Positions 1-7,803 of a stretch of 42,179 nucleotides of DNA are shown here, piece by piece (within the stretch, counting starts at the first letter, position 1; each line of letters begins with the position of its first letter). The notes under the pieces were generated by a model. That model saw nothing but the letters and a program-made list of their open reading frames with translations, was not told the origin of the DNA and made no database searches. A program made the translations under genes and the position numbers. Origin of the DNA: an uncultured Lachnobacterium sp. (GTDB taxonomy: Bacteria > Bacillota > Clostridia > Lachnospirales > Lachnospiraceae); contig URDU01000025.1 in assembly GCA_900546625.1 (NCBI GenBank), positions 1 to 42,179 on the forward strand, in the 5' to 3' direction.

Positions 1-56
1 TATCTGTAATAAATGTGCCAACGACCGCACAGGTTGCTATAGAAAAACTGCTTTGA
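1..56 (+). pseudogene. 3' tail of an unidentified reading frame
   Basis: An open frame enters from the window edge and stops with TGA at 54-56; its last residues read SVINVPTTAQVAIEKLL. Nothing identifies the family. The DNA that follows (57-119) has stops in the frames examined, so this may be the end of an intact upstream gene or part of the same decayed region as the next feature. The evidence is an open frame only. Confidence 0.25.
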
Positions 57-119
57 TTATATTCTAACATATATGAGTAAAAAAACAACAATAAAATACG
101 CAACAGAAATTCATTTTAG

Positions 120-522
120 GATATTGGAACATCACCGATAAGTGTATGGAATAGTCTTGATACAAGTGGTATAATAAGTAGTATGCCATCTGGTTTTTCC
201 TTTAATAATTGGTGGAACTGGCAAGAACTAATTGAAGAACATGCGTGGAATTATATTCATAATGCTGTTGAGGAAGACATTGTAACAAAACAGAAAGGAG
301 GAACCATACCCGGTAGTAGTTCCAGAGCCGGAAACAGAAAAGGAAAAAGGATATCAGTATACACCAAAAACATCCCCATCAAACGATTATGCGTTTTGGG
401 GAACAGTAGTCGGAATTGTAATCATTGGAGGTACTGTGGTTGAGGATTTCCTTAGTGGCGGAATTGGAGTTACTGACGATGCTGCAAGCTTTGCACTTGC
501 ATATAAATTGATTTTTGGATAA
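120..522 (+). pseudogene. frameshifted gene remnant
   Basis: Two frames join into one plausible protein. From 120 the frame reads DIGTSPISVWNSLDTSG, followed by a tryptophan-rich stretch (FNNWWNWQ), up to about 290. The sense then continues in another frame from 286 (EEPYPVVVPEPETEKEKG, then a Gly/Val-rich hydrophobic segment with WGTVVGIVIIGGTVVEDF) and stops at TAA 520-522. The switch lies in an A-rich run near 286-300. The stop at 117-119 blocks the upstream end. The Gly-rich hydrophobic tail resembles C-terminal segments of some secreted polymorphic toxins, but no toxin domain is recognisable. It lies 15 nt upstream of a possible immunity-type gene. The frameshift is seen directly; the toxin idea is inference. 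A sequencing error could also explain the shift. Confidence 0.5.
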
Positions 523-537
523 TTGAAAGGAACAATT

Positions 538-1254
538 ATGACGCTTAACAAAGCTTTTAAGGATGTATATTGTAAATTTCTAACAGAACAAGGATATCAA
601 TGGTGCTCTAAATTGCAAAGATTTGTGAAGGTGGTAAATCAGGAGCTGATCTATTTTATTGGATTAAAAAAGGTTCCGGCATGGCTCAAAGGCAATAAAG
701 GTTTTACCATTACTGCAGGTATTATGTCGGTATATTTTTCTAAACGTGCTGATTGGACACATGGCTGCACCGAGGATAAACTCTTTAAATGGGCGTTTGA
801 TTATACCGGACTTCAACTTCAAATGTTCTCACCGACCTATGAATATGGAATGGGGTTTGAGTACAATGAACAAAACATGATTGAGGTAGTAGAGAAGTCT
901 GCTGAAATAACAAAGGAATTAGTTCTTCCAGTGTTTGCTGAGGTGACAGATTTAACATCTTATGTGAAGTATGCGAAGGAATATACAATAAATGTTCTTA
1001 GAATGTGTGATAAATTTATTGACGATTCACTGGTCTTAATACTCACAAATAATCATGATGATTTTATGGAATGCTTGCATAAAGAGAAAGAGAGCGAAAG
1101 AGAATTTATAAAGCAGTGTATCGAAGAATCATATACGACTCCAAGGGATAGGGTATATAATAACCCTGAATTATTGAAAGCTGCACTTGAAGAAGCTGAA
1201 AAATGCAAAAAGACCAATTTGGAGATGTTAGCAAAATACAAAATAAACATATGA
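538..1254 (+). CDS. hypothetical protein, possibly DUF4304/immunity-like
   Basis: This 238-residue cytoplasmic protein has no signal peptide or membrane segment. The ATG at 538 is preferred over an in-frame TTG at 523 because GAAAGG at 525-530 gives a 7-nt spacing to it. The N-terminus (LNKAFKDVYCKFLTEQGYQW, then a basic FVKVVNQELIYFIGL strand) resembles DUF4304-type proteins: a helix with GF/GY followed by hydrophobic beta strands. The C-terminal third is rich in Glu and Lys and probably helical. It starts directly after the remnant at 120-522, an arrangement typical of toxin-immunity pairs, so an immunity role is possible but unproven. Family assignment is by memory of the fold pattern. Confidence 0.6.
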   Translation: MTLNKAFKDVYCKFLTEQGYQWCSKLQRFVKVVNQELIYFIGLKKVPAWLKGNKGFTITAGIMSVYFSKRADWTHGCTEDKLFKWAFDYTGLQLQMFSPTYEYGMGFEYNEQNMIEVVEKSAEITKELVLPVFAEVTDLTSYVKYAKEYTINVLRMCDKFIDDSLVLILTNNHDDFMECLHKEKESEREFIKQCIEESYTTPRDRVYNNPELLKAALEEAEKCKKTNLEMLAKYKINI

Positions 1255-1326
1255 TTATTATAGAAAATAGTGAAACTGGATTCTGGTAATATGATAAGAA
1301 CTATTTAGAAAAGATTGAGAGTGTAA

Positions 1327-1390
1327 GAGAGTGTAATATAAGTGCGTAAGTTTTGTTACCGGTAACTTACACACTTTATATTACACTCTC
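1327..1390. terminator. large imperfect hairpin
   Basis: The arms at 1327-1352 and 1364-1390 are nearly perfect reverse complements of about 26 nt (both read GAGAGTGTAATATA from their outer ends). They enclose a 12-bp palindrome, GTTACCGGTAAC, at 1355-1366. The hairpin sits between the + strand gene ending at 1254 and the minus-strand pseudogene ending at 1356, and contains the latter's stop. No long T-run follows, so it may be a convergent terminator or the end of a small palindromic insertion. Confidence 0.55.
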
Positions 1391-1922
1391 CTCTCGTTCC
1401 TTCCGGAAATGAATAATCTGTTCCCAATTTATTATTCATTTCAATTAATACCTCTCTATACGGCATCAATTCATCTTCCACATACACGGATTTCGGAATC
1501 ATTACATAACTCCATGAGATTGTAATCATAACTATCAACATAATTATTTTTCTTTTATAGTTTGTCACGTTACTTTGCTCCGGAAAAATATCCCCACACT
1601 CCTCCATTATTTTTTCAAGTGATAACTGTTTGCTGTTGTCTCTCTTTTGAGCAAAATTGTATCTGTACCTTTTAATAGCAGGATTTCTTGAAATCCTTAA
1701 ACAATATGCTTTTAGATTTTCAGGCTCATTTGGCGGAATACTGTTCCATACATTTAAATATGTATCGTTCTCACATCCATCTGCATCATCTTTACTGCAA
1801 AGGATATTGTACGCTATAAGATTAATCAGTTTCCCATACTTATTCTTTGTTTCTAATATGGCACTTTCAAGTCTGTCAAGATAATGTCTTACAATTTTCT
1901 GATCAGATATTTTTTCATTCAT
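1356..1922 (-). pseudogene. ECF sigma factor region 2 fused to membrane-protein tail
   Basis: Residues 1-115 match region 2 of Lachnospiraceae ECF sigma factors: an acidic/helical start, the IAYNIL..DDAD.CENDTYLNVWNSIPP core helix, then LKAYCLRISRN and an AQKRD segment. Region 4 (the helix-turn-helix that reads the -35) is absent. From about residue 122 the sequence changes to a transmembrane helix (IIMLIVMITISWSYVMI) followed by VEDELMPYREVLIEMNNKLG, as in a membrane-anchored extracytoplasmic protein. An internal deletion has therefore probably joined a sigma gene to the gene behind it, perhaps its anti-sigma or target. The frame is open across the junction, so a short chimeric protein could be made, but it could not act as a normal sigma factor. 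Confidence 0.6.
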
Positions 1923-1975
1923 AAAATCTTCTTTAAGTTATATAATAATAAACATACTCCTTATTTTTTTAACCA

Positions 1976-2016
1976 AAAATACGCAACAGAAAATAGAAAA
2001 ATCTGTTACGTATTTT
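1976..2016. terminator. bidirectional intrinsic terminator
   Basis: AAAATACGCAACAGA at 1976-1990 pairs with TCTGTTACGTATTTT at 2002-2016 with one wobble position. T-rich sequence follows on the plus side (2020-2028). It ends transcription of the small membrane protein gene at 2028-2282 on the minus strand and can also act on the plus strand. Confidence 0.7.
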
Positions 2017-2027
2017 GACTTTTTTTA

Positions 2028-2282
2028 TTAAAAACATAATAATCTGATGAAAACAGCTACTATAAGTATTAATGCTATTGCTTTTTCTGCAATATATGAC
2101 TTTGCATCCGGTACATATGTTTTCTCCCAGATTGAGTATGCACATCCACAACCCACTGTAAACATGCAAAATAGCTTAAACGACTGCGAATTCATATAAT
2201 CAGTGAAAAACATTATAATAATCCATACTATTAAAAACAGTATTAAAATTAAGCACTTTAAAAATAATTGAATTTTCTTCAT
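2028..2282 (-). CDS. small membrane protein with two or three TM segments
   Basis: This 84-residue protein starts MKKIQLFLK and has strongly hydrophobic stretches at about residues 6-26, 36-50 and 66-83, giving two or three membrane spans with a short polar loop (EKTYVPDAKSYIAEK). A run of AAGGGGG lies 7-8 nt upstream of the ATG, an excellent ribosome binding site, and a terminator follows the stop, so this looks like a real single-gene unit. No family is recognised. Small two-span proteins of this type include holin-like, toxin-like and transporter-accessory proteins; nothing here decides among them. Confidence 0.6.
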   Translation of the reverse strand: MKKIQLFLKCLILILFLIVWIIIMFFTDYMNSQSFKLFCMFTVGCGCAYSIWEKTYVPDAKSYIAEKAIALILIVAVFIRLLCF

Positions 2283-2399
2283 GGCAAATCCCCCTTAAAT
2301 ATACAACTGCATCATTATGCTTCCATAGATAGCTTCCTTCACTTATATAGACGCAATCCATGCTTATATATTACAATAACCAAGAAATTTTTTCAATCT

Positions 2400-3029
2400 C
2401 TACTTTATCACCACCGCAATTACATAATCCTCAAGCTCACGAAACACTACCCTTTTTTCATAAGCCTCCATCGTCTTATCATCCAGCTTCCCCGAAAAGC
2501 CTGTACCGACGAGCTTCATTATCGCCTCATACTGTGTCCAGTATTTTGTAAGCTCAATCTGAAATGCCTCAGATTCATTCTCAAAGCCTTCGAGTCTGTC
2601 AAGCTGCTCCTTTCGCATTATACGCTTTGCCACCTTGAAGCTCATGCGTTTTGTCTGCTCTATGTCCACGCCAACAGGTCTGTCTGATATTGCAAGCACC
2701 ACATATGAACCACTGTGTGCCAGATTAAAAAAAGCTGCGCTCTCATTCTTATATCCTGCTGCTATTTCCGGCTTGCCATGCTCATTTCTGACAAGCTGTT
2801 CATCCGATGATATCCCCAGATATTTGTAGAGCATGTATCCCGCCAAAAGCTCCTGATTTGCTGTGCCACACAGCCTGTTGATGCCTGTTTTTACACCTTT
2901 TTCTGAAATAGTTGTGTATTTATCCACATAATAGGCAGACACATGTGGAATTATCTCCTTCTGCCGGCCTGCGATGGAATCCGTTTTTTCTATAAAAATC
3001 TGACAGTTATTGTTTATTTTCCATACCAT
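2400..3029 (-). CDS. 4'-phosphopantetheinyl transferase (Sfp type)
   Basis: This enzyme would transfer the phosphopantetheine arm of coenzyme A to a carrier-protein serine. The 209-residue protein carries the family motifs: the FNLAHSG segment (101-107), RPVGVDIE (117-124; D122 and E124 bind Mg), and KYWTQYEAIMKLVGTG (162-177; W164, E168 and K172). The length fits the two-lobed Sfp/Gsp class rather than the 120-residue AcpS class, so it more likely serves peptide or polyketide carrier proteins than, or in addition to, fatty acid synthesis. No synthase is in the window. The ATG at 3029 has GAAAGGTG about 8 nt upstream. It lies downstream of the ABC exporter pair on the same strand with about 100 nt between. 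Confidence 0.9.
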   Translation of the reverse strand: MVWKINNNCQIFIEKTDSIAGRQKEIIPHVSAYYVDKYTTISEKGVKTGINRLCGTANQELLAGYMLYKYLGISSDEQLVRNEHGKPEIAAGYKNESAAFFNLAHSGSYVVLAISDRPVGVDIEQTKRMSFKVAKRIMRKEQLDRLEGFENESEAFQIELTKYWTQYEAIMKLVGTGFSGKLDDKTMEAYEKRVVFRELEDYVIAVVIK

Positions 3030-3105
3030 CCCAAGTCACCTTTCTATAACTCCAACCTTCCCCTGCCTTCATCAAAATACAACTAGTATTATAAATTACC
3101 CATAT

Positions 3106-3154
3106 GATATCTGCAGCTTATACTAATTATCCCTACGATATCTGCAGCTCATAC
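3106..3154. repeat. short direct repeat of the exporter gene 3' end
   Basis: GATATCTGCAGCTTATAC at 3106-3123 repeats, with one change, GATATCTGCAGCTCATAC at 3137-3154, the last codons of the ABC gene (stop at 3133-3135). Read on the minus strand, the extra copy would encode YKLQIS after the real YELQIS stop. It is a small tandem duplication or slippage product just outside the gene. Confidence 0.7.
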
Positions 3155-4893
3155 AGCTTCCTGTATATGCCATCCTGTTCCAGAAGCTCCCTGTGCGTAC
3201 CGCGCTCACATATACGTCCCTTGTGCATGACCATGATGCAGTCAGCATGCTGGATAGTGGACAGACGGTGCGCAACCATGATTGTTGTCCTGCCGTCCAT
3301 GAGCTTTTCAAGCGCCTCCTGTATGAGAATTTCTGTCTCTGTATCTATGTTGGCGGTTGCCTCGTCCATGACCAGTATGCTCGGATTGTGGGCAAGTGTC
3401 CTTGCAAAGGACAATAGCTGACGCTCTCCTGCCGAGAAGGTCGCACCGCGCTCCGTGACCGGCTCGTGATAGCCCTGCGGGAGCTTTTCGATAAAGTGTG
3501 AGGCGTTTACATATTCTGCTGCCGCCTTCACCTGCGCATCCGTGATATCTTCATCATTCAGTCGGATATTGTACGCCACATCCCCCTCGAATATAAACAC
3601 ATCCTGCTGCATCTGACCGATTGCACTGCGAAGCTGCTTTTTGCTAAGCTGTCTGATATCGATGCCATCAATGTAGATATGTCCCTTTTGTATATCATAA
3701 TACCTGCCTATCAGATTTAAAATGGATGATTTTCCCGCTCCGGTTGCGCCGACAAAGGCCACCTTCTCGCCCGGATTTATGACAAATGAGACATCCTTAA
3801 GCACATAGTTTTCGCCGTCGTAGGCAAACCAGACATGGTCAAATTCAATTTTTCCGATGATTTTATCAGGCTCCTTTGGATTTGCAGCCTCCGGTATAAA
3901 TTCCGTCTCATCCATAACCGTAAATATCTTCTCGGCGGATGCAATTGATGACTGCAATGTCGAAAACTGCTCCGCAAGCTCCTGTATCGGGTCGAAAAAT
4001 GACCTGATGTAATTCGAAAAAATATACAGAGTGCCTACCGAAATAATCTCATCAAACACATTTCTGCTTCCGAACCACAGCACTATCATCAGTGACAAAA
4101 TACTCAGAATATAGATAAGCGGACGGAATACCGCATACATAAGCATCTCCCTGTAAAAAGCCTTGTAGAGCTTTGTATTTTTGTCATGAAATTCCTCGAA
4201 CTTGCGCTCCTGTCTGCCAAATATCTGTATAATTTTCATTCCTGAAAGATGCTCGGACAAAAATGTATTGATGTCCGTCAGGCGCGTACGGTAAAGCCTG
4301 TAAATATTTCTGGCTATTTTCTGGCACAGCACCGTAAGGCCAATTACAAGCGGCATCAACACAAATGATATCACAGCAAGCCTCACGTCAAGCACGAGCA
4401 TAACGCCTGCAAGTCCCACTATTTTTACAATATTTCTGAAAAGCTGTACGAGAATGCCCGAATACATCTCATTGAGTGCCTCAACATCATTTGTCACACG
4501 GGTTACGAGCTTTCCGACCGGCGTGATGTCAAAATACCTGCTGCCGAGCGACTGGATATGTCTGTAGAGGTCCTTTCTCATCTGAAGTATGATATTCTGG
4601 CCTGTTTTCTGCAGTATCCAGGTCTGAGCGATGTTGAATACAAAGCTTAAGGCAAGTACAACCGCATATTTGATAGCTGTAGCAATTATTACATCATAAT
4701 CCCCATTTGCTCCAAAGGTATCAATTGCATCTCCCACAAGCATCGGCCTGTAAAGATCAAAGGCTGTCAGTCCAAGCACCAGCAGAAGGGCAAAAATCAC
4801 CCAGTGGGCATACGGCTTCATGTAGGCTACAAGGCGCATTGTGGAGCTTTTTTTATTCATTTCTTTTTTATTTATATTTTTACTCGAATTCAT
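3133..4893 (-). CDS. ABC exporter half-transporter, catalytic subunit of a heterodimer
   Basis: The 586-residue protein has an N-terminal six-helix exporter domain (about 25-320) and a C-terminal ATPase domain. Visible motifs are Walker A GATGAGKSS, a signature written FSAGERQLLSFAR instead of LSGGQ, Walker B ILVMDEATANID with the catalytic Glu, and the H-loop AHRLS. The gene lies 77 nt after the companion subunit at 4971-6764. In heterodimeric exporters such as BmrCD, LmrCD and TM287/288, one subunit supplies the good Walker B and the other the good signature. Here this subunit has the intact Glu but a diverged signature. Likely role: drug or lipid export across the cytoplasmic membrane. The substrate cannot be read from sequence. 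Confidence 0.9.
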   Translation of the reverse strand: MNSSKNINKKEMNKKSSTMRLVAYMKPYAHWVIFALLLVLGLTAFDLYRPMLVGDAIDTFGANGDYDVIIATAIKYAVVLALSFVFNIAQTWILQKTGQNIILQMRKDLYRHIQSLGSRYFDITPVGKLVTRVTNDVEALNEMYSGILVQLFRNIVKIVGLAGVMLVLDVRLAVISFVLMPLVIGLTVLCQKIARNIYRLYRTRLTDINTFLSEHLSGMKIIQIFGRQERKFEEFHDKNTKLYKAFYREMLMYAVFRPLIYILSILSLMIVLWFGSRNVFDEIISVGTLYIFSNYIRSFFDPIQELAEQFSTLQSSIASAEKIFTVMDETEFIPEAANPKEPDKIIGKIEFDHVWFAYDGENYVLKDVSFVINPGEKVAFVGATGAGKSSILNLIGRYYDIQKGHIYIDGIDIRQLSKKQLRSAIGQMQQDVFIFEGDVAYNIRLNDEDITDAQVKAAAEYVNASHFIEKLPQGYHEPVTERGATFSAGERQLLSFARTLAHNPSILVMDEATANIDTETEILIQEALEKLMDGRTTIMVAHRLSTIQHADCIMVMHKGRICERGTHRELLEQDGIYRKLYELQIS

Positions 4894-4970
4894 ACTATAA
4901 TCTTCTCTATTATTTTGTAGCTATTTTTTGTCAAACAGACAAATCTGCATAGCATCGCTTTTCAAGCACT

Positions 4971-6764
4971 TTAATTGCCAAGCTCACTCTCAAGCTGCTG
5001 CTTATGGCTGATATCAGCGTAAAAACCGCCAAGCTCAAGCAGCTCTTCAGGAGTGCCATACTCTGTCAGTTTTCCGTCAGAAAGCACTGCCACATGGTCA
5101 GCCTTCTGCAGTGTGGAAATCCTGTGAGCAATCACTATGGTTGTCTTTCCCTGTCTGGTTTCCAAGAGGTTTTCAAGTATCTGCTCCTCTGTATCGGTAT
5201 CGACAGCAGAAAGCGAATCATCCAGTATGAGGATTGCAGAATCCTTTAAAAGTGCTCTGGCTATCGAGCTTCGCTGCTTCTGCCCTCCCGAAAGTGTCAC
5301 TCCGCGCTCTCCAACCATGGTCTTGTACTCATCCGGAAAGCCCATGATATTATCGTGTATACACGCGTCCTTTGCAGCCTGTTTTACCGCATCAAGAATT
5401 GCCGGATTGTCGGCAATCCTGTCCTCAAGACCGAATGCAATATTCTCCTCGAGTGTGTCGGAAAACAGGAAATTCTCCTGTGGCACATATGAGATATCAC
5501 GGTGTAAAACCGCCAGCGGATAGTCTGTTATCGGGCGGCCATCCAAAAGTATCATGCCGTTTTCACAGTCATAGACTCTGAGCAAAAGGTCGGCAAGTGA
5601 TGATTTTCCGCTTCCGGTACGCCCTAAGATGCCAAGCATCTCGCCCTGCTTCACATGTATGCTCACGTCTGAAAGCACCGGCTTGGTGCTGTCAGGGTAT
5701 GCGAAGGTGAGGTGGCTAAGCTGTATATCACCATGTATCTGTATTTTATCAGAAGTACCATCATTTTCTATTATATTTTCCGGTGGCACCATATCGACAA
5801 TATCAGGCTTTTCCTCGAAAATAGTCCTAATTCTGCCCCATGCCGCAGCCGCCTGGGAAAATGTGTTGATGCAGTCGCCTGCCGCAATCATAGGCCACAC
5901 AAGCATATCAATGTATGAGTTGAATGCCACAAACTGACCTATCGAAACCTGACCGTCAAGCACCATCCTGCCGCCTGCAATAAGTGTCACTATCACGCTT
6001 ATTCCGATTACAGCATCTAACGCCGGACCAAAGACAGCGCGAAGCTTTACCACAGCAAGATTTTTCTCCCTGCTGTTCTCGCAGGCCTTTTCAAACTGCT
6101 TAAAGTCCTCTTCCTCCTGCACAAATGCCTTGACCACGCGGATACCGGCAATGCTCTCCTGCACCTTGTCAGACAGATATGAGAAAGCATCCTGCCTTTT
6201 CACCTGACGCTTTTTGGACTCTATTCCATAAAAATAGCAGCCGATTGCAATAAAAATAAGTGGAACAAAAGCAAACAATGTCAGCTTAAAATCCACGTAT
6301 ACTACCATTTTGACAAGCACCATCACCGTCATGATTACCGCGTCAAACACTGTGATGACAGCCATTCCGGTTCCCATCCTGACCGCCTGTAAATCATTGG
6401 TGAAATAAGCCATAAGGTCTCCTGTCTTGTGGCTGTTGTAATAACGCGCCGAGAGTGTCTCCATATGCGAAAACATATCATCGCGCAGTCTGTATTCTAT
6501 TCCCCTTGATGCTCCTATGATGAAATATCTCCATCCAAAGCGCCCCGCCATGATTATCAGGCCTGTTATCAATATCTTAAATATAATGCCGCCCACGCCC
6601 GCCATATCAAGCTTTCCTGCAGTGATTCCGTCGATTATCTCCCCAATAAACTGCGGAATGTACAGATTGGCAAGGTCTACTGCAAGAAGCACAAAAATGC
6701 CTATTGCATAGTGCCATTTATATGCAAGCAGATATGGGCGCAGCGAGTATTTTTTATCGTTCAT
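4971..6764 (-). CDS. ABC exporter half-transporter, subunit with degenerate Walker B
   Basis: The protein has 597 residues from ATG 6764, chosen because ACGGAGGAAT stands just before it; an open frame runs 18 codons further upstream into a palindromic repeat and should not be used. It has a six-helix membrane domain, Walker A GRTGSGKSS, signature LSGGQKQRSSIARALL, Walker B ILILDDSLSAVD with Asp in place of the catalytic Glu, and H-loop AHRIS. The Asp makes its own ATP site degenerate, complementing the partner at 3133-4893, so the pair should form one hydrolytic and one non-hydrolytic site. Same operon, first gene. A 265-bp palindromic element ends 24 nt upstream of the start. Confidence 0.9.
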   Translation of the reverse strand: MNDKKYSLRPYLLAYKWHYAIGIFVLLAVDLANLYIPQFIGEIIDGITAGKLDMAGVGGIIFKILITGLIIMAGRFGWRYFIIGASRGIEYRLRDDMFSHMETLSARYYNSHKTGDLMAYFTNDLQAVRMGTGMAVITVFDAVIMTVMVLVKMVVYVDFKLTLFAFVPLIFIAIGCYFYGIESKKRQVKRQDAFSYLSDKVQESIAGIRVVKAFVQEEEDFKQFEKACENSREKNLAVVKLRAVFGPALDAVIGISVIVTLIAGGRMVLDGQVSIGQFVAFNSYIDMLVWPMIAAGDCINTFSQAAAAWGRIRTIFEEKPDIVDMVPPENIIENDGTSDKIQIHGDIQLSHLTFAYPDSTKPVLSDVSIHVKQGEMLGILGRTGSGKSSLADLLLRVYDCENGMILLDGRPITDYPLAVLHRDISYVPQENFLFSDTLEENIAFGLEDRIADNPAILDAVKQAAKDACIHDNIMGFPDEYKTMVGERGVTLSGGQKQRSSIARALLKDSAILILDDSLSAVDTDTEEQILENLLETRQGKTTIVIAHRISTLQKADHVAVLSDGKLTEYGTPEELLELGGFYADISHKQQLESELGN

Positions 6765-6787
6765 GTTATTCCTCCGTATTTTAAATG

Positions 6788-7052
6788 CCACTGCGTGGTG
6801 AGCGTGCGACCGCAACATACACTCTCGTAGAGCGACTAGCGAAGCTGTTTAGAGTCTGTAGAATTATGCCCTGATAACCAGAAATGCACCGGCATGGACG
6901 CCGGGGCAAGGCGTTATGTGCCATGGACGGCACATAAAAGCCGGTTTCGTTGAGCATAGAAAACCTTCGAGCATAATTCGTACAGCCTCTTAACCGCGTA
7001 GCGTTAGCTCCTAGAGAGTGTATGTTGCGGTCACACACTCATCATGCAGCGG
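6788..7052. repeat. 265-bp palindromic element, family 1
   Basis: The two ends are long imperfect inverted repeats. Reading inward from each side, both contain GACCGCAACATACACTCTC and then continue to align with small gaps for about 80-90 nt (both reach a GAATTATGC block). The outermost 29 nt differ only by transitions. The centre holds a perfect small hairpin, TTATGTGCC...GGCACATAA (9-bp arms). It is richer in GC than typical intergenic DNA here. It fills the gap between the NUDIX gene stop (7058) and the exporter start (6764). Spurious frames run through it on both strands. It fits a MITE-like element or a strongly folded 5'-UTR RNA; no terminal transposase signature or target duplication could be confirmed by eye. 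Confidence 0.75.
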
Positions 7053-7057
7053 TCTAT

Positions 7058-7720
7058 CTACCTCCACAAGTCTGCTACAAAATACGTGAGTGCCGCCCAT
7101 GTATACACAGAATAGTATATGCCGTGCTCGTCCACTCCATCCTCAAGTATCTTCTTCGCCTGCGCCTTAGTCAGAAGGTCGAATCCGTCAAAGAGCTCGC
7201 CGCCCACTGCGCCCTCCTGCGACATTCCATTAAGGCTATCGCGGTTAAGTACAATCTTTACAAGGGCGTTACTTTCATCTGTCATGCCCGGTGTACTGAA
7301 AAGACATGGATTGATTATCGAAACCTCATCTTCTTCTGTCACTTTAAGGCCGGTCTCCTCATGAAGCTCACGCATGGCGGTTTTTATAAGTGGCGCTTTA
7401 TTATCATTGTCCCCGGTGCAATCCTCCGGGTCTATAAGTCCTGCAGGTACGCTGAGCAGGTACTGACCTGTCGGATATCGGAACTCGCGGTTCATTAGCA
7501 GACATGGCTCATGACCTGATTTCTCGTCATCATCTGACGGATTCCATATCACCACGCAGCTCACCGCATCCGGAAGCATTTTCTTAAACTCATCTGTGGA
7601 TTTAGCAGCTACAAGGTCTTCTTCAGCTCTCCTTGTGGCATTATAATAATGCCTGCCCTCCCCATACTGAAGATCAAACACCTTTATAAATTTTGATTCA
7701 AATAAGCTTTTTATTTTCAT
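7058..7720 (-). CDS. NUDIX hydrolase, ADP-ribose pyrophosphatase-like
   Basis: The 220-residue protein has a Nudix box with an insertion: G94 at AGLIDPED, an acidic/Asn loop, then TAMRELHEETGLKV (R117, E118, E121, E122, G124). The REx2EE core that binds the metals is complete. The region before it (REFRYPTGQYLLSVPAGLIDP) is the usual ADP-ribose pyrophosphatase-class approach to the box, so hydrolysis of a nucleoside diphosphate derivative is likely; the exact substrate is open. It is the third gene after bsh and alkD on the same strand (83-nt gap), with AGAAAGAGA before the ATG. Confidence 0.85.
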   Translation of the reverse strand: MKIKSLFESKFIKVFDLQYGEGRHYYNATRRAEEDLVAAKSTDEFKKMLPDAVSCVVIWNPSDDDEKSGHEPCLLMNREFRYPTGQYLLSVPAGLIDPEDCTGDNDNKAPLIKTAMRELHEETGLKVTEEDEVSIINPCLFSTPGMTDESNALVKIVLNRDSLNGMSQEGAVGGELFDGFDLLTKAQAKKILEDGVDEHGIYYSVYTWAALTYFVADLWR

Positions 7721-7803
7721 ATATTTTATGTCTCTTTCTATAACTGATTATGCCGGTAATCATGCATAACCGCACGTCGAACATTACAGCCGGATTTTTA
7801 ATT

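Noticed and set aside
183..443. 86-residue frame as an intact gene
   Set aside because: After about residue 38 it reads nonsense while the neighbouring frame continues with protein-like sequence to a stop next to the following gene; the better reading is a frameshifted remnant.
3104..3421. Long plus-strand frames opposite the ABC exporter, aroE and dnaJ-like genes (also 5137-5523, 25688-26263)
   Set aside because: They are antisense or shifted shadows of clear genes with family motifs, with no ribosome sites and unlikely composition.
6781..7498. Open frames within and next to the 265-bp palindrome, including N-termini MLRSHAHHAV and MLRSHTHHAA on opposite strands
   Set aside because: The similar starts arise because the palindrome is read from both arms. 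No ribosome binding sites, and real starts with good sites lie outside.
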